Part shown: positions 1 through 9,253 of the stretch, one piece after another
Position numbering within the stretch: the first letter of the stretch is position 1
Layout of the letters: each line of letters starts with the position of its first letter
NCBI GenBank assembly: GCA_017856985.1
Contig: JAFMEA010000008.1
Location: 1-56,199, forward strand
DNA: 56,199 nt
From: Planktomarina sp.
GTDB lineage: Bacteria > Pseudomonadota > Alphaproteobacteria > Rhodobacterales > Rhodobacteraceae
Reading direction: 5' to 3'
Translations under genes and position numbers: made by a program
Notes under the pieces: generated by a model
Databases searched by the model: none
What the model saw: the letters and a program-made list of their open reading frames with translations, nothing else
What the model was told of the DNA's origin: nothing

Positions 1-1297
1 TCTTGTTACCAGAATCTTTAACTTGTATCGCCACGTCGTAGGACTCTTTGCCTAAAGTGACCATGGTTTCGTAGTCTGGCTGTGCCAGGAAAGACAACAC
101 ACCGCCTTCAGTGATGCTAAATATTTCCTGATCAATCCCACCAACAATTTTATAGGTATGGGTGTCAGCAATACCAGCATTAGCCACGTCAGCTGTTAGC
201 ACTGTCCCAATGATTAAATCACTTTTGTCTTCTGCAAAGCTTGAAGCGACAGACATATCTGTTGGAGCCTTATTTGCCATTGCAGCAGTGATGACACCAT
301 CGCTCATATCAATACTTAACGCACCACCATTGCTGTAGGCGTTTGCACCATCTTTAACCTTAGTAGTTAACACATTAACTACTGAGAAAATGTCGGAAAT
401 ATCTTCTGCTGTAGTCGTACCGTATTGAATTGTGTCAATTTTTGTGACTACATTGCTGACAGCTAATTCGACTGAATCTGATAGTAATCCGAACTTACCC
501 GGTTCGACAGTTACGCCAGAAGTATCAGTCGAATATTTACCGACGTCTTCCATCATCTTTTCTTTGATTTCATCCAAGTCTGTGGAAAAACTCAGCACCG
601 CATCACTGTCCACATCTACTTTTTCTTTCAATACCTTAACAACGGAACTTAATGCCAGATCAAAAGCTTTACCCTCGACCACTACTCCAGATTCTTCAGC
701 TGCAGCAGCAAAGGAATTCACGGTAGCCATTAACTTGTTATTACTCTGCTGAACTTTAAGCGCTTTTTCTTTTTCAGTATCATCCAAATCTGTTTGGTAC
801 GCACTATAGGTAAGTAGATTTGTACCCTCGAAACCCAGTGCCTTTGCCACTTTAGCTATAGCGTTATCCACCGTTAAGTCTGCGTCTTGGGCCATTAATT
901 CTTTGACCACTGTAGTGGCAGGCGTAATCATTTCTGAGCCCTCAGGCGCCTGCAGCACCACACCAGCCCCGTAACCTGCCTCAGTTGCTGTATCCACATC
1001 CAGCACGACCATCGTCTGTTCAGTCGTTAGGGCAACCAGAGTATATCCCCCTGCAGTAGCTGTTAATTCATAAGAGCCAGCACCATCCTTATGGCCTGCA
1101 GCATTCGTTCGGACCCTTGTTTCGTTGCCACCATCCCAAATAGCGTTGCCATTATAATCCAAAAAGACATAGGCATCGACAAGTGGCCCATTTTCAACCC
1201 TACCCGCAACTTTAAAACCGCCCGTACCTGTGGTGCCACCGCAGGCAGCCAGCGTAAGCAAGCCAAGTGGAGAGATGTTACGTATTACTTTGTTCAT
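1..1297 (-). CDS. Surface lipoprotein with cadherin-like repeat (3' end cut off by window)
   Basis: The frame is open from an ATG at 1297 to the window edge, 432 codons without a stop. The N-terminus is a lipoprotein signal: a short basic start, a hydrophobic run and a lipobox ending LTLAAC, with the lipidated Cys at residue 19, followed by a Gly/Thr-rich linker. Residues about 43-60 (VFLDYNGNAIWDGGNE) look like the Ca-binding or carboxypeptidase-regulatory type of strand seen in bacterial surface proteins. The middle is acidic, Ala/Val/Asp-rich and helical-looking. The last ~45 visible residues carry a cadherin-type pattern (IFSI..GVLSF, QPDYE, YDVAIQVKDSGN). The protein is probably outer-membrane anchored and exposed, possibly adhesive; this is inference. 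The true length and the C-terminus are outside the window. Confidence 0.8.
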   Translation of the reverse strand, partial: MNKVIRNISPLGLLTLAACGGTTGTGGFKVAGRVENGPLVDAYVFLDYNGNAIWDGGNETRVRTNAAGHKDGAGSYELTATAGGYTLVALTTEQTMVVLDVDTATEAGYGAGVVLQAPEGSEMITPATTVVKELMAQDADLTVDNAIAKVAKALGFEGTNLLTYSAYQTDLDDTEKEKALKVQQSNNKLMATVNSFAAAAEESGVVVEGKAFDLALSSVVKVLKEKVDVDSDAVLSFSTDLDEIKEKMMEDVGKYSTDTSGVTVEPGKFGLLSDSVELAVSNVVTKIDTIQYGTTTAEDISDIFSVVNVLTTKVKDGANAYSNGGALSIDMSDGVITAAMANKAPTDMSVASSFAEDKSDLIIGTVLTADVANAGIADTHTYKIVGGIDQEIFSITEGGVLSFLAQPDYETMVTLGKESYDVAIQVKDSGNK

Positions 1298-1392
1298 AAG
1301 GGCGATCCATAAATTCTAAGTTCGGTCAGGGGTATAGCAGTTTTTTAGTATTTCTTTTGAATAACATTCAATTTCATTTGGTAAATGTAAAA

Positions 1393-1500
1393 TTAGAAGG
1401 AAGTGCAACAAAAAAGTCCAAAATTAACATACACCACCCACGCAACTGCTATTAAGACGATCCAACCAGCAATTTTTTTTAAAAATTTAATATTTTTCAT
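1393..1500 (-). CDS. Possible 35-aa single-pass membrane peptide
   Basis: A short frame reads from ATG at 1500 to TAA at 1393. It has a lysine-rich start (MKNIKFLKK) followed by a hydrophobic helix (IAGWIVLIAVAWVVYVNFGLF) and a CC pair near the end. The layout fits a small inner-membrane peptide with an inside-positive N-terminus. There is no strong ribosome binding site (AATTGAAAG lies upstream), and the region is AT-rich, so chance is possible. It lies between the lipoprotein and the monooxygenase on the same strand. Confidence 0.3.
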   Translation of the reverse strand: MKNIKFLKKIAGWIVLIAVAWVVYVNFGLFCCTSF

Positions 1501-1560
1501 TTAAAACTTTCAATTAGTCATCTTTTTTAAATTCTAAACTAATAAAATAGTTTATTCTTA

Positions 1561-1592
1561 GTTTGGCATAACATTTGAAAAATATGCCAAAC
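1561..1592. repeat. Perfect 10-bp inverted repeat
   Basis: The arms GTTTGGCATA (1561-1570) and TATGCCAAAC (1583-1592) are exactly complementary around a 12-nt A-rich loop. It lies 139 bp past the stop of the monooxygenase on its transcript, so it could end that message, although the downstream run (TAAGAATAAACTATTTTATT) is not a clean U-tract. A dimeric regulator site is the alternative. Confidence 0.5.
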
Positions 1593-1652
1593 GTTCAATG
1601 TAGTTTCTATAACTTGGGCAATGTTAATGCAAATGCACCCAATCTGGCTTTT

Positions 1653-1675
1653 ATGGCAAAAATCGCCATTTTTTT
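1653..1675 (+). terminator. Hairpin followed by T-run
   Basis: ATGGC (1653-1657) pairs with GCCAT (1665-1669) around a 7-nt loop, and T7 follows on the plus strand (1669-1675). It has the form of a short intrinsic terminator, but no plus-strand gene lies upstream. The stem is only 5 bp, so chance is possible. Confidence 0.25.
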
Positions 1676-1730
1676 GCGACCTGGAATTATCAAACTGAGA
1701 TATTCAGGACTATCCATGAAATATCCAAAA

Positions 1731-3032
1731 TTAATATCTACGGCCTAATTGAATTGTGGGTGCAGCCTTATTTAACTTATCTCGAGAAAATCCTGCCGCT
1801 TCTTTATATTCTGCCATAAATTCCTCCCGTTCCTTACTGGGGATAACCGTGTTGACGTCTTCGAATATGCCGCCACAACGATCATCAAGTAGTTTTAAAA
1901 GTCCGAAAGGCCCTGCCCCACGATTACGTAAAACTAATTTGGATACAGGGTCACAAAGATCTGAGTTGTAAGCGGACAGAGCTGCTGGGGTTATGCCGTA
2001 CTGAAGGAATTTGGCACCAATAACCCGGGCGTCGATAATAGCCTGGCTGGCACCATTGGATCCTGTTGGATACATAGCATGGGCTGCATCCCCCATTAAG
2101 GCTACAGGTCCATCCACCCAGGTAGAAACAGGATCACGGTCAATCATGGGGTTTTCATAAGCTTCTTTCGTTTGGGACAGCATTTCTGGCACATCAAGCC
2201 AATCGTATTTAAACTGGTTAAAGTGATTGATAAAATCCTTTACCGGCACAGGTCTAAACCAACCTTGCTCCGACCAGCCATCAAAGTTGTCACGCGTGAC
2301 CTCCGCTATCCAATTAATCAGAGCGTTCCCATTTCTATCCGGGGCAGAAATTGGATAGATCACCACGCGATGCTTATCCGTGCCAAGACCAATAAAAGAC
2401 GAGCCCGTACGCATCGGCTTTGCCCTCACTGTTCCTCGCCACATCACAGCGCCGCCCCAATGAATTGGCGGTTGGAGCGGGTGCATTTGCGCTCGTATCT
2501 GAGAATGAATGCCATCAGCTGCAATCAAAACTTTGGCAGACTGTTCCGATGTCGTCTGGTTTTTATCTATTAAACGCGCGGTGACCTTACCACCCATACA
2601 GTCATAACCGGTCACGCGAGCTCCTAGTGATAAAGCATCTGGCCCCAATCGTTCTAGAAATGTGTCATACAACATCATATGAAATTCACCGCGATGGGTG
2701 GCGTATTGTGGCCACTGATAGCCTGCCGCTATTCCCCGCGGTTCTGTGTAAACTTCCTTACCATTCAATCCCAGCAAGGCCCACTCGCGGGCAGATACAC
2801 CAATCCTATCAAGATCCTTCTTGGTGAACCCTAGATCATATAACTCCCGCACCGCGTTTGGCTGTATATTTATTCCTACACCTAGGGGCTGCATCGTCAC
2901 AGAGGCTTCAACTACTCGGCAAGTCACCCCAATTTGGTGGAGCGTCAACGCCAAAGTGAGCCCACCGATGCCGCCACCAGAAATGATTACATCTGGATTT
3001 AACATACTATTTTGTTCTGTGGCGGATGCCAC
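1731..3032 (-). CDS. FAD-dependent aromatic-type monooxygenase (flavin-dependent oxidoreductase)
   Basis: 433 aa. The N-terminus has the FAD dinucleotide-binding fold (DVIISGGGIGGLTLALTL, then VVEAS about 25 residues on). The C-terminal half has the GD motif of class A flavoprotein hydroxylases, GDAAHAMYPTGSNGAS, where the aspartate contacts FAD ribose. The MYPTGSNGASQAIID variant is typical of the branch annotated as flavin-dependent oxidoreductase, related to PhzS and salicylate hydroxylase. It would use NAD(P)H and O2 to hydroxylate a ring or polar substrate that cannot be named here. The longest frame starts at a GTG; an in-frame ATG at 3005 is an alternative, and neither has a good ribosome binding site. 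It lies alone between a tRNA and the spacer. Confidence 0.85.
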   Translation of the reverse strand: MASATEQNSMLNPDVIISGGGIGGLTLALTLHQIGVTCRVVEASVTMQPLGVGINIQPNAVRELYDLGFTKKDLDRIGVSAREWALLGLNGKEVYTEPRGIAAGYQWPQYATHRGEFHMMLYDTFLERLGPDALSLGARVTGYDCMGGKVTARLIDKNQTTSEQSAKVLIAADGIHSQIRAQMHPLQPPIHWGGAVMWRGTVRAKPMRTGSSFIGLGTDKHRVVIYPISAPDRNGNALINWIAEVTRDNFDGWSEQGWFRPVPVKDFINHFNQFKYDWLDVPEMLSQTKEAYENPMIDRDPVSTWVDGPVALMGDAAHAMYPTGSNGASQAIIDARVIGAKFLQYGITPAALSAYNSDLCDPVSKLVLRNRGAGPFGLLKLLDDRCGGIFEDVNTVIPSKEREEFMAEYKEAAGFSRDKLNKAAPTIQLGRRY

Positions 3033-3081
3033 TTTTTAATACGGCCATTTCTGGTCCTAATTTAAAAGAATAGTAAGTAGG

Positions 3082-3171
3082 TGGCAGAGACGAAGGGATT
3101 CGAACCCTCGAAACGCGTTAACGTTTACTCCCTTAGCAGGGGAGCGCCTTCGACCACTCGGCCACGTCTCC
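3082..3171 (-). tRNA. tRNA-Ser (anticodon GCT)
   Basis: The minus strand folds as a class II tRNA. The acceptor stem is GGAGACG / CGTCTCT (one G-U pair), followed by D-arm TGGCCGAGTGG. The anticodon stem-loop CTCCCCTGCTAAGGGAG has GCT at 3137-3135. There is a long variable arm and a T-arm with GGTTCGAATCC. The discriminator is G, and CCA is encoded (3084-3082). It reads AGC/AGU serine codons. Confidence 0.95.
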
Positions 3172-3215
3172 GCTGACCCGTCTAACGAGGAGTGACACTG
3201 GGGACAAGTTGATTT

Positions 3216-4139
3216 TTAATTAAGTTTTGCAACATTTGAAAAAAAATTATCTTTCACGCCTGAAACATTTACATCAATGCAAACATCGACATCTACTCTT
3301 ACACTGTTTTTATCAGAAACGGTTTCACCAATGCGATCGCCAGACAGCACTACGCGTAATTTATGGGGGGTAGATTCAAAGAAGTCCTTGTTAACACAGG
3401 CCACTAGCGCGCTAGGGTCATGTAGGCTACACCCATTAATCTTGCCAATACTTTCATAAAAATTAATATAAAAATCCGTCATTTTGTTAAGGATCCCACC
3501 AATGTGCGGACTTTCTACAGCTAATTCTTTAAAATATTGACGCGAGCAAATCACCCGATCCGTTACATCCAATCCCACAAGCGTAATATTACAGCCATAT
3601 TTGAAAACATGCTCCGCTGCGTGCGGATCGTGATAAATGTTAGCTTCTGCCGCGGCTGTAATATTTCCACCCACAGCTAAGCTCCCACCCATTATGACTA
3701 TTCCCTTAAGATTCTGACAAAAATTTGGATCTATATCTATTGCGGCGGCAACATTGGTGAGTGGACCAATTGCACATAAAATAATTTCTCCCCTGTGCTC
3801 TTTAGCCATACGGACCAAAAATTCTGGGGCATTTTCGGTTATTGGCTGTCCTTTTGGTTCTATAAACTGAAGCGGCCCAAAACCTTCATCTCCATGCACA
3901 TTTGAGCTAGGCGGAAAAGATGGGAGTGACCTCGGCTGATGCAAACCAGAAGAAACAGGCACATTAACGTTAGCCACTTCTATTAAAAACAGGGCATTTC
4001 GTGTAGCCTGAGGCGTCGTTACGTTGCCAAAAACCGTAGTTAGACCAAGAAGATCAATTTCAGGGTTAGCAATCGCATAAAAGATTGCCATGGCGTCATC
4101 GATACCTGGATCAGTGTCAATTATTAATTTTGTAGCCAT
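3216..4139 (-). CDS. Inosine/uridine-preferring nucleoside hydrolase
   Basis: 307 aa. It opens with the calcium-binding signature of the family, IIDTDPGIDDAMAI, and carries HGDEGFG, GPLTNVAAAI and the late HDPSALVA segment that supplies the catalytic-site His and Asp. Enzymes of this family cleave the N-glycosidic bond of ribonucleosides for base salvage; purine versus pyrimidine preference cannot be read here. I chose the ATG at 4139, giving MATKLIIDTDPG, which matches family N-termini. A TTG at 4157 would overlap the ychF stop. It is probably co-transcribed with ychF. With deoD downstream on the other strand, it suggests nucleoside scavenging. Confidence 0.9.
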   Translation of the reverse strand: MATKLIIDTDPGIDDAMAIFYAIANPEIDLLGLTTVFGNVTTPQATRNALFLIEVANVNVPVSSGLHQPRSLPSFPPSSNVHGDEGFGPLQFIEPKGQPITENAPEFLVRMAKEHRGEIILCAIGPLTNVAAAIDIDPNFCQNLKGIVIMGGSLAVGGNITAAAEANIYHDPHAAEHVFKYGCNITLVGLDVTDRVICSRQYFKELAVESPHIGGILNKMTDFYINFYESIGKINGCSLHDPSALVACVNKDFFESTPHKLRVVLSGDRIGETVSDKNSVRVDVDVCIDVNVSGVKDNFFSNVAKLN

Positions 4140-4153
4140 TTTAACGCTGTCAC

Positions 4154-5251
4154 TCAAGTATTAAACAAAAAGTGCATCACGTCACCATCCTGCACAGTAT
4201 AAGACTTGCCCTCTGCTCGCATTTTACCGGCATCCTTCGCAGGGTTTTCACCACCCAAAGTAACAAAATCATCATATGTTATGGTTTCAGCACGAATAAA
4301 TCCCCGTTCAAAATCGCCATGGATCACACCGGCGGCTTGTGGCGCAGAGGTCCCATTTTTAATTGTCCACGCACGTGCTTCCTTCGGACCAACTGTGAAA
4401 TACGTTTGAAGAGATAACAACTCATATCCTGCACGTATAAGCCGGTCTAAACCAGCTTCCTCAAGGCCCATCTCAGAGAGAAACATTTCGGCCTCTTCTT
4501 CTTCTAACTGGCTAATTTCTTCTTCGATCTGAGCAGAAATAACTACATGGCTATTGCCCTGTGAAGCTGCCATCTCAGCCACCGCGCTAGAATGCATATT
4601 ACCGGAAGAGGCGTCACCTTCACTTACATTACAAACATAAAGAATTGGTTTGCTCGTCAAAAGTTGCAACATTTTCCATTGTTTTTCATCTTCGGCATCA
4701 ACTGCCACTGTTCTCGCGGGCTTGCCTCCTTCTAAGGCCACCATCGCATCACGGAGCAAGCGTTCCTGTTGAACCGCTTCTTTATCACCGCCGCGTACTT
4801 TACGAACTATATTTTGAAGCCGTTTTTCAACACTTTCCATGTCAGCCAGCATTAATTCTGTATCAATAGTTTCGACGTCCGCTATCGGATCCACTCGATC
4901 ATTCACATGCACTACATCCTTATCTTCAAAACAGCGCACCACATGTGCGATCGCATCAGTTTCTCGAATGTTTGCGAGAAACTGATTACCTAAACCCTCA
5001 CCCTGACTGGCTCCCTTAACAAGACCCGCAATATCCACAAAAGTCATTCGAGTAGGAATAATATTAGCAGATTCAGCTATACCGGCAAGTTTATCTAGCC
5101 GAAAATCAGGAACATTTACCTCACCAACATTTGGATCAATTGTACAAAAAGGGAAATTCGCTGCTTGAGCCGAAGCTGTTTTTGTCAGCGCATTAAATAA
5201 AGTGGATTTGCCTACGTTTGGAAGGCCTACGATACCCATCTTGAAACCCAT
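4154..5251 (-). CDS. ychF: Redox-regulated ATPase YchF (Obg-like, OLA1 family)
   Basis: 365 aa, the usual length. The P-loop [14 protein letters not shown] sits at residues 9-22 and the switch [20 protein letters not shown] follows. The NKxD position reads NVSE, the change that gives this family its ATP rather than GTP preference. The C-terminus is a TGS domain ending in FLFNT. YchF binds ribosomes and affects start selection and stress responses. The start ATG at 5251 is preceded by GGGGAG. It diverges from trpA. Confidence 0.97.
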   Translation of the reverse strand: MGFKMGIVGLPNVGKSTLFNALTKTASAQAANFPFCTIDPNVGEVNVPDFRLDKLAGIAESANIIPTRMTFVDIAGLVKGASQGEGLGNQFLANIRETDAIAHVVRCFEDKDVVHVNDRVDPIADVETIDTELMLADMESVEKRLQNIVRKVRGGDKEAVQQERLLRDAMVALEGGKPARTVAVDAEDEKQWKMLQLLTSKPILYVCNVSEGDASSGNMHSSAVAEMAASQGNSHVVISAQIEEEISQLEEEEAEMFLSEMGLEEAGLDRLIRAGYELLSLQTYFTVGPKEARAWTIKNGTSAPQAAGVIHGDFERGFIRAETITYDDFVTLGGENPAKDAGKMRAEGKSYTVQDGDVMHFLFNT

Positions 5252-5429
5252 GATCTACTCCCCAATTTATTGTAATGCGCTCTTATCTGTGCTTAAAAGC
5301 TAGAGCAAGTAGAACCATTTTTACTTCATTAATAAGAATTCGTATATTGTCACAAAAGAAATGCCAAAACATATTGATCTCGTAACACGTTTGCTGCATT
5401 TGAGTAACGAAGTAATTTTGAGGCTATAA

Positions 5430-6224
5430 ATGACACGGATTGATGCAAAGTTCGAACACTTAAAAACATCAGGCAGTAAAGCTTTTGTGGCATATGTAAT
5501 GGCTGGCGACCCCAACTACGATAAGTCTCTTGAAATTGTAAAAGGTCTTCCAGAAGCCGGAGTTGACATAATTGAGCTCGGCCTTCCGTTCACCGACCCA
5601 ATGGCCGACGGGCCAACCATTCAATTAGCCGGTCAACGTGCACTAGAAGCAGGCATGACCTTAAAAAGAACTCTGCAAATGGTAAAAGATTTCAGGATCG
5701 AAGATGACACGACACCTATTGTTTTAATGGGATATTACAATCCGATTTACTCTCATGGCGTCGCAAAATTTTTAAATGAAGCTAAAGTAGCAGGCATAGA
5801 TGGCATGATCGTTGTAGACTTGCCACCAGAGGAAGACGAGGAACTTTGCATACCTGCTCAAAAGGCTGGTCTTAATTTTATACGTTTAGCTACCCCAACT
5901 ACGGACAGTAAGCGTTTGCCAACAGTGCTGACGAACACCTCTGGCTTCGTTTATTATGTCTCAATCAATGGGATAACTGGTGCTGCTGCTGCGGCGGCCA
6001 CAAATGTTGGGCCTGAAGTGGCACGAATTAAGTCTTCTACAGATCTTCCAGTAATAGTAGGATTTGGGATTAACACACCAGAAAATGCAAAAGCTATTGC
6101 TTCAATTGCCGATGGTGCTGTGGTAGGTTCAGCAATTGTAAATCAAATTGCTGAAAATAAATCTTCTAAAAAAGTTCTGGAATTTGTTCAATCTCTGGCC
6201 AAAGGTGCGCATTCGGCACCATAA
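5430..6224 (+). CDS. trpA: Tryptophan synthase alpha subunit
   Basis: 264 aa TIM barrel. It converts indole-3-glycerol phosphate to indole, which is channelled to the beta subunit. The catalytic Glu is in DIIELGLPF and the catalytic Asp in FTDPMADGP. The loop [11 protein letters not shown] and the phosphate-binding [10 protein letters not shown] and [10 protein letters not shown] segments are present. TTGAGG lies before the ATG. trpB and trpF are not adjacent; the gene stands alone with a GNAT gene 13 bp downstream, so the trp genes are split in this genome. Confidence 0.97.
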   Translation: MTRIDAKFEHLKTSGSKAFVAYVMAGDPNYDKSLEIVKGLPEAGVDIIELGLPFTDPMADGPTIQLAGQRALEAGMTLKRTLQMVKDFRIEDDTTPIVLMGYYNPIYSHGVAKFLNEAKVAGIDGMIVVDLPPEEDEELCIPAQKAGLNFIRLATPTTDSKRLPTVLTNTSGFVYYVSINGITGAAAAAATNVGPEVARIKSSTDLPVIVGFGINTPENAKAIASIADGAVVGSAIVNQIAENKSSKKVLEFVQSLAKGAHSAP

Positions 6225-6237
6225 CAGAGGAAGTGTA

Positions 6238-6678
6238 ATGTCAGTAACTATCCGTTCACTTAAGGCTAAAGATAGGGCTAAATGGTCCAGCATGTGGACC
6301 GAATATCTTAAATTTTATGATAGTGAAGTTACTATTGATATTCGCGAAATGACCTTCACAAGACTTATTGACCCAAACCAAAAGTTACAGAACTGCCTAG
6401 TTGCTGAGCTTAATGGAAATTTAGTAGGCTTGGTTCATTTTATTTATCATGCGCACAACTGGAAAATTGAAGATGTATGTTATTTACAAGACCTATTTGT
6501 AGACACCAAAGCCCGCCGCCAAGGAGTTGGTGGCGCATTGATCAAAAAGGTTTATGCGATGGCGGACCTAAATGGTACACCATCTGTATACTGGATGACC
6601 CAAGACTTTAATGCTAATGCGCGCGTCTTATATGACAGGATCGGCAACTTAACCCCATTTATAAAATATTCGAGGTAA
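6238..6678 (+). CDS. GNAT family N-acetyltransferase
   Basis: 146 aa. The acetyl-CoA-binding motif A is RRQGVGGALIKKVYAMA (about residues 95-111), preceded by the beta4 strand LQDLFVD. The late N-A-R-V-L-Y-D segment (about 130-136) is the usual helix of small-molecule GNATs. The ATG at 6238 has AGAGGAAG upstream and follows trpA by 13 bp. A longer in-frame extension would overlap trpA and is unlikely. The substrate is unknown: an amine, amino acid or small metabolite. Confidence 0.85.
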   Translation: MSVTIRSLKAKDRAKWSSMWTEYLKFYDSEVTIDIREMTFTRLIDPNQKLQNCLVAELNGNLVGLVHFIYHAHNWKIEDVCYLQDLFVDTKARRQGVGGALIKKVYAMADLNGTPSVYWMTQDFNANARVLYDRIGNLTPFIKYSR

Positions 6679-6681
6679 AAC

Positions 6682-7386
6682 ATGACAATTCACATAGGTG
6701 CAAAACCTGGAGAAATAGCAGATACAGTCTTATTGCCAGGGGACCCTTTGCGTGCAAAATGGGCGGCGGAAACATTTCTTCAAAGCCCCAAATGTATTAA
6801 CGAAGTGCGGGGAATGTTGGGTTATACAGGGACCTGGAAAGGTAACCCAGTTACTATTCATGGATCAGGCATGGGTATGCCCAGTCTATCTATTTACGTT
6901 AATGAATTAATCAAAGACTTTGATGTTAAAACATTAGTTCGTATTGGCTCTGCTGGTGGAATGAGCTCAAAAGTCAAACTACGTGATGTCGTAATAGCAA
7001 TGACATCTTCAACACTCTCTACGCCCTCTTTAGGCATGTTTAAGGAAATAAACTACGCACCATGCGCAGACTACGACTTACTATCTGCCGCGGTCGCTGC
7101 TGCACAGCACCTAAAAATTAGAACACATGTTGGAGGCATTTATTCCTCTGATGTATTTTACGACGAACGACCCGATTTGACGGAACAGTTGGCCCGTCAT
7201 GGAATCTTAGCAGTCGAAATGGAAACCGCCGAGCTATATAACCTAGCAGCACGTTACGGACGTCGCGCCCTTTCTGTCTGCACAATTTCAGATCACCTCA
7301 TAACTAATGAAACCATGGAATCTGAAGAACGAGAAAGAAGTTTTGGGGATATGGTTGAAATTGCACTTACCGCAGCTTTTTCTTAA
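6682..7386 (+). CDS. deoD: Purine nucleoside phosphorylase (DeoD type)
   Basis: 234 aa, typical for the hexameric trimer-of-dimers type. It phosphorolyses purine (deoxy)nucleosides to base and (deoxy)ribose 1-phosphate. Motifs: [10 protein letters not shown] near residue 18 (phosphate site), [16 protein letters not shown], the ribose-binding VEMETAELY, and TISDHL with the catalytic Asp. It starts 3 bp after the GNAT stop and is probably co-transcribed with it. Confidence 0.95.
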   Translation: MTIHIGAKPGEIADTVLLPGDPLRAKWAAETFLQSPKCINEVRGMLGYTGTWKGNPVTIHGSGMGMPSLSIYVNELIKDFDVKTLVRIGSAGGMSSKVKLRDVVIAMTSSTLSTPSLGMFKEINYAPCADYDLLSAAVAAAQHLKIRTHVGGIYSSDVFYDERPDLTEQLARHGILAVEMETAELYNLAARYGRRALSVCTISDHLITNETMESEERERSFGDMVEIALTAAFS

Positions 7387-7449
7387 ACACGACCGAGTTG
7401 CTTGAGGTAATTGCAAGGTAGCCCGGTAAATTAAAGGTTACTTTTAGAT

Positions 7450-8328
7450 ATGAACTCAAGACTAATGGATATGGCACTAGGACTTGGGGTCGCCTTTGTG
7501 TGGGGATTGGGTTTGGTTTTTGCAAAAGCGGCTATTTCACATTTTCCACCAATTCTGTTGATGGCATTCCGCTTTACAGTTACCGCAGCAGCCCTCGTTT
7601 GGTTTGTTAAGCCAGCAATCAATCAAATGCGTACTTTGTTTTTAATATCATTTATATCAGCCACACTTCAGTACAGTCTCACATTTTCTGGCCTGGCAGG
7701 ACTCGATGCATCAGCAACAGCACTAATAATACAACTTGAAATTCCCTTCTTAGTCATAATTGGAGCATTGTTTTTGAAAGAAACTCCTGGTTGGCGGCGT
7801 TGGATTGGTATCCTCATTGCTTTCTTTGGCGTTTATCAAATTACAGGAGAGCCAGATATTGGTAATGCATTAGGATCAGTTATGCTGGTTATTGGCGGAG
7901 GGTTGGCCTGGGCTATAGGACAGGCAATGGTTCGAAAACTTAAAGATATTCAAGGACTTACGGTCGCTGCTTGGGTCGCTGTTTTAGCCTTTCCACAATT
8001 ATTTATAATGTCCGCAATTTTTGAAACAGGACAGGTACACGCTGTAAAAACTGCTGGTTGGGTGGTTTGGGGCGCAGTAGCCTATTTGGGGTTAATTATG
8101 ACCGCTCTGGGATATTATATGTGGTACACATTAATTCGACGCACACCGGTAAGTGAGGCTGCACCATACCTTCTAACATTACCCTTATTTTCAATTTTAG
8201 GGGGTAGTTTTTTTCTTGGAGAAACTATTTCAGAACAAACTTTAATAGGTGGAGTTATAATAGTAATGGGAGTTGCTTTAATTATATTAACTCCAAATAC
8301 AAAAAATGATGCGCTAGGTCTCGATTAA
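7450..8328 (+). CDS. DMT-superfamily EamA-type transporter
   Basis: 292 aa, nearly all hydrophobic, with about ten predicted helices in two EamA repeats. Recognisable pieces are [19 protein letters not shown] in helix 1, [11 protein letters not shown], the [21 protein letters not shown] segment, and near the end [15 protein letters not shown]. Family members export amino acids or other metabolites. Its stop overlaps the sdhB stop by 4 bp in convergent orientation. Confidence 0.88.
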   Translation: MNSRLMDMALGLGVAFVWGLGLVFAKAAISHFPPILLMAFRFTVTAAALVWFVKPAINQMRTLFLISFISATLQYSLTFSGLAGLDASATALIIQLEIPFLVIIGALFLKETPGWRRWIGILIAFFGVYQITGEPDIGNALGSVMLVIGGGLAWAIGQAMVRKLKDIQGLTVAAWVAVLAFPQLFIMSAIFETGQVHAVKTAGWVVWGAVAYLGLIMTALGYYMWYTLIRRTPVSEAAPYLLTLPLFSILGGSFFLGETISEQTLIGGVIIVMGVALIILTPNTKNDALGLD

Positions 8329-9104
8329 ACCACTCGTTCAACCATCATTTTCTTTATCGCAGCAATAGATTTGGCTGGGTTAAGGCCTTTAGGACAGGTT
8401 TTAGTACAATTCATAATTGTGTGGCACCTATATAGTTTAAAAGGGTCCTCTAAATTATCAAGTCTTTCACCGGTCGCTTCGTCACGGCTGTCAATTATCC
8501 AACGGTACGCGTGCAGTAATGCAGCGGGGCCTAGGTATTCATCACCATTCCACCAATAGGACGGACATGACGTCGAGCATGCCGCACACATCACACACTC
8601 ATAAAGACCGTCAAGCTTTTTACGATCTTCTATCGACTGCCGCCACTCCTTAGCAGGACGGTCAGTTTTAGTTTCTAGCCAAGGCATTATTGAGGCATGT
8701 TGCGCATAAAAATGAGTTAAGTCGGGTATTAAATCTTTGATTACCGGCATGTGTGGCAAAGGATATATCTTAACATCGCCCTTAATTTGATCCATTCCGT
8801 AGATGCACGCTAAAGTATTGATACCATCAACATTCATGGCACATGATCCACAAATTCCCTCTCGACAAGATCTCCTAAACGTCAGTGTTGGATCAATTTC
8901 ACTCTTTATCTTTATCAAGGCATCCAAAATCATTGGACCACAGGTATCCAAATCTACAAAGTAGGTGTCAACTTGAGGGTTTTTACCATCTTCCTCGTTC
9001 CACCGATAAATTTTAAAAGTCCGCAGGTTTTTGGCACCCTTAGGTTTTGCCCACACTTTACCCCGGGTTATTCGTGAATTTTTTGGGAGTGTTAACTGTA
9101 CCAT
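8325..9104 (-). CDS. sdhB: Succinate dehydrogenase iron-sulfur subunit
   Basis: 259 aa. It carries electrons from SdhA FAD to ubiquinone in complex II. All cluster ligands are visible: [15 protein letters not shown] plus a later Cys for [2Fe-2S], [16 protein letters not shown] for [4Fe-4S], and [17 protein letters not shown] for [3Fe-4S]. The Trp pair in [14 protein letters not shown] lies at the quinone site. It is the last gene of sdhCDAB, separated from sdhA by 149 bp without an obvious gene. It overlaps the convergent DMT transporter gene by 4 bp. Confidence 0.98.
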   Translation of the reverse strand: MVQLTLPKNSRITRGKVWAKPKGAKNLRTFKIYRWNEEDGKNPQVDTYFVDLDTCGPMILDALIKIKSEIDPTLTFRRSCREGICGSCAMNVDGINTLACIYGMDQIKGDVKIYPLPHMPVIKDLIPDLTHFYAQHASIMPWLETKTDRPAKEWRQSIEDRKKLDGLYECVMCAACSTSCPSYWWNGDEYLGPAALLHAYRWIIDSRDEATGERLDNLEDPFKLYRCHTIMNCTKTCPKGLNPAKSIAAIKKMMVERVV

Positions 9105-9253
9105 AATTTCTTTCTATTCTCTATTAATTTTATGAATTTTTAGTTGCACAGACATACAAACGGAACCTTACTTATTTTTCTACAGCACAATTAATTTATT
9201 TTGTAGTTTAGGCAACTTTTATACAAAATATTATTACAAGACTTCCACAAATA

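Larger units (their letters stand above)
1298..1730. other. 433-bp intergenic region
   Basis: AT-rich spacer between the lipoprotein start and the monooxygenase stop. It should hold the lipoprotein promoter near 1300-1400. It also holds the candidate peptide at 1393-1500, a 10-bp perfect inverted repeat at 1561-1592, and a small hairpin plus T-run at 1653-1675. No other gene is visible. Confidence 0.6.

Noticed and set aside
432-752. Plus-strand open frame of 106 codons
   Set aside because: It is antisense to the lipoprotein, whose frame is continuous with a signal peptide and recognisable domains.
9105-9253. Gap between sdhA and sdhB as a site for an extra gene
   Set aside because: 149 bp of AT-rich sequence without a frame of useful length or a convincing start; only a weak 5-bp inverted repeat.
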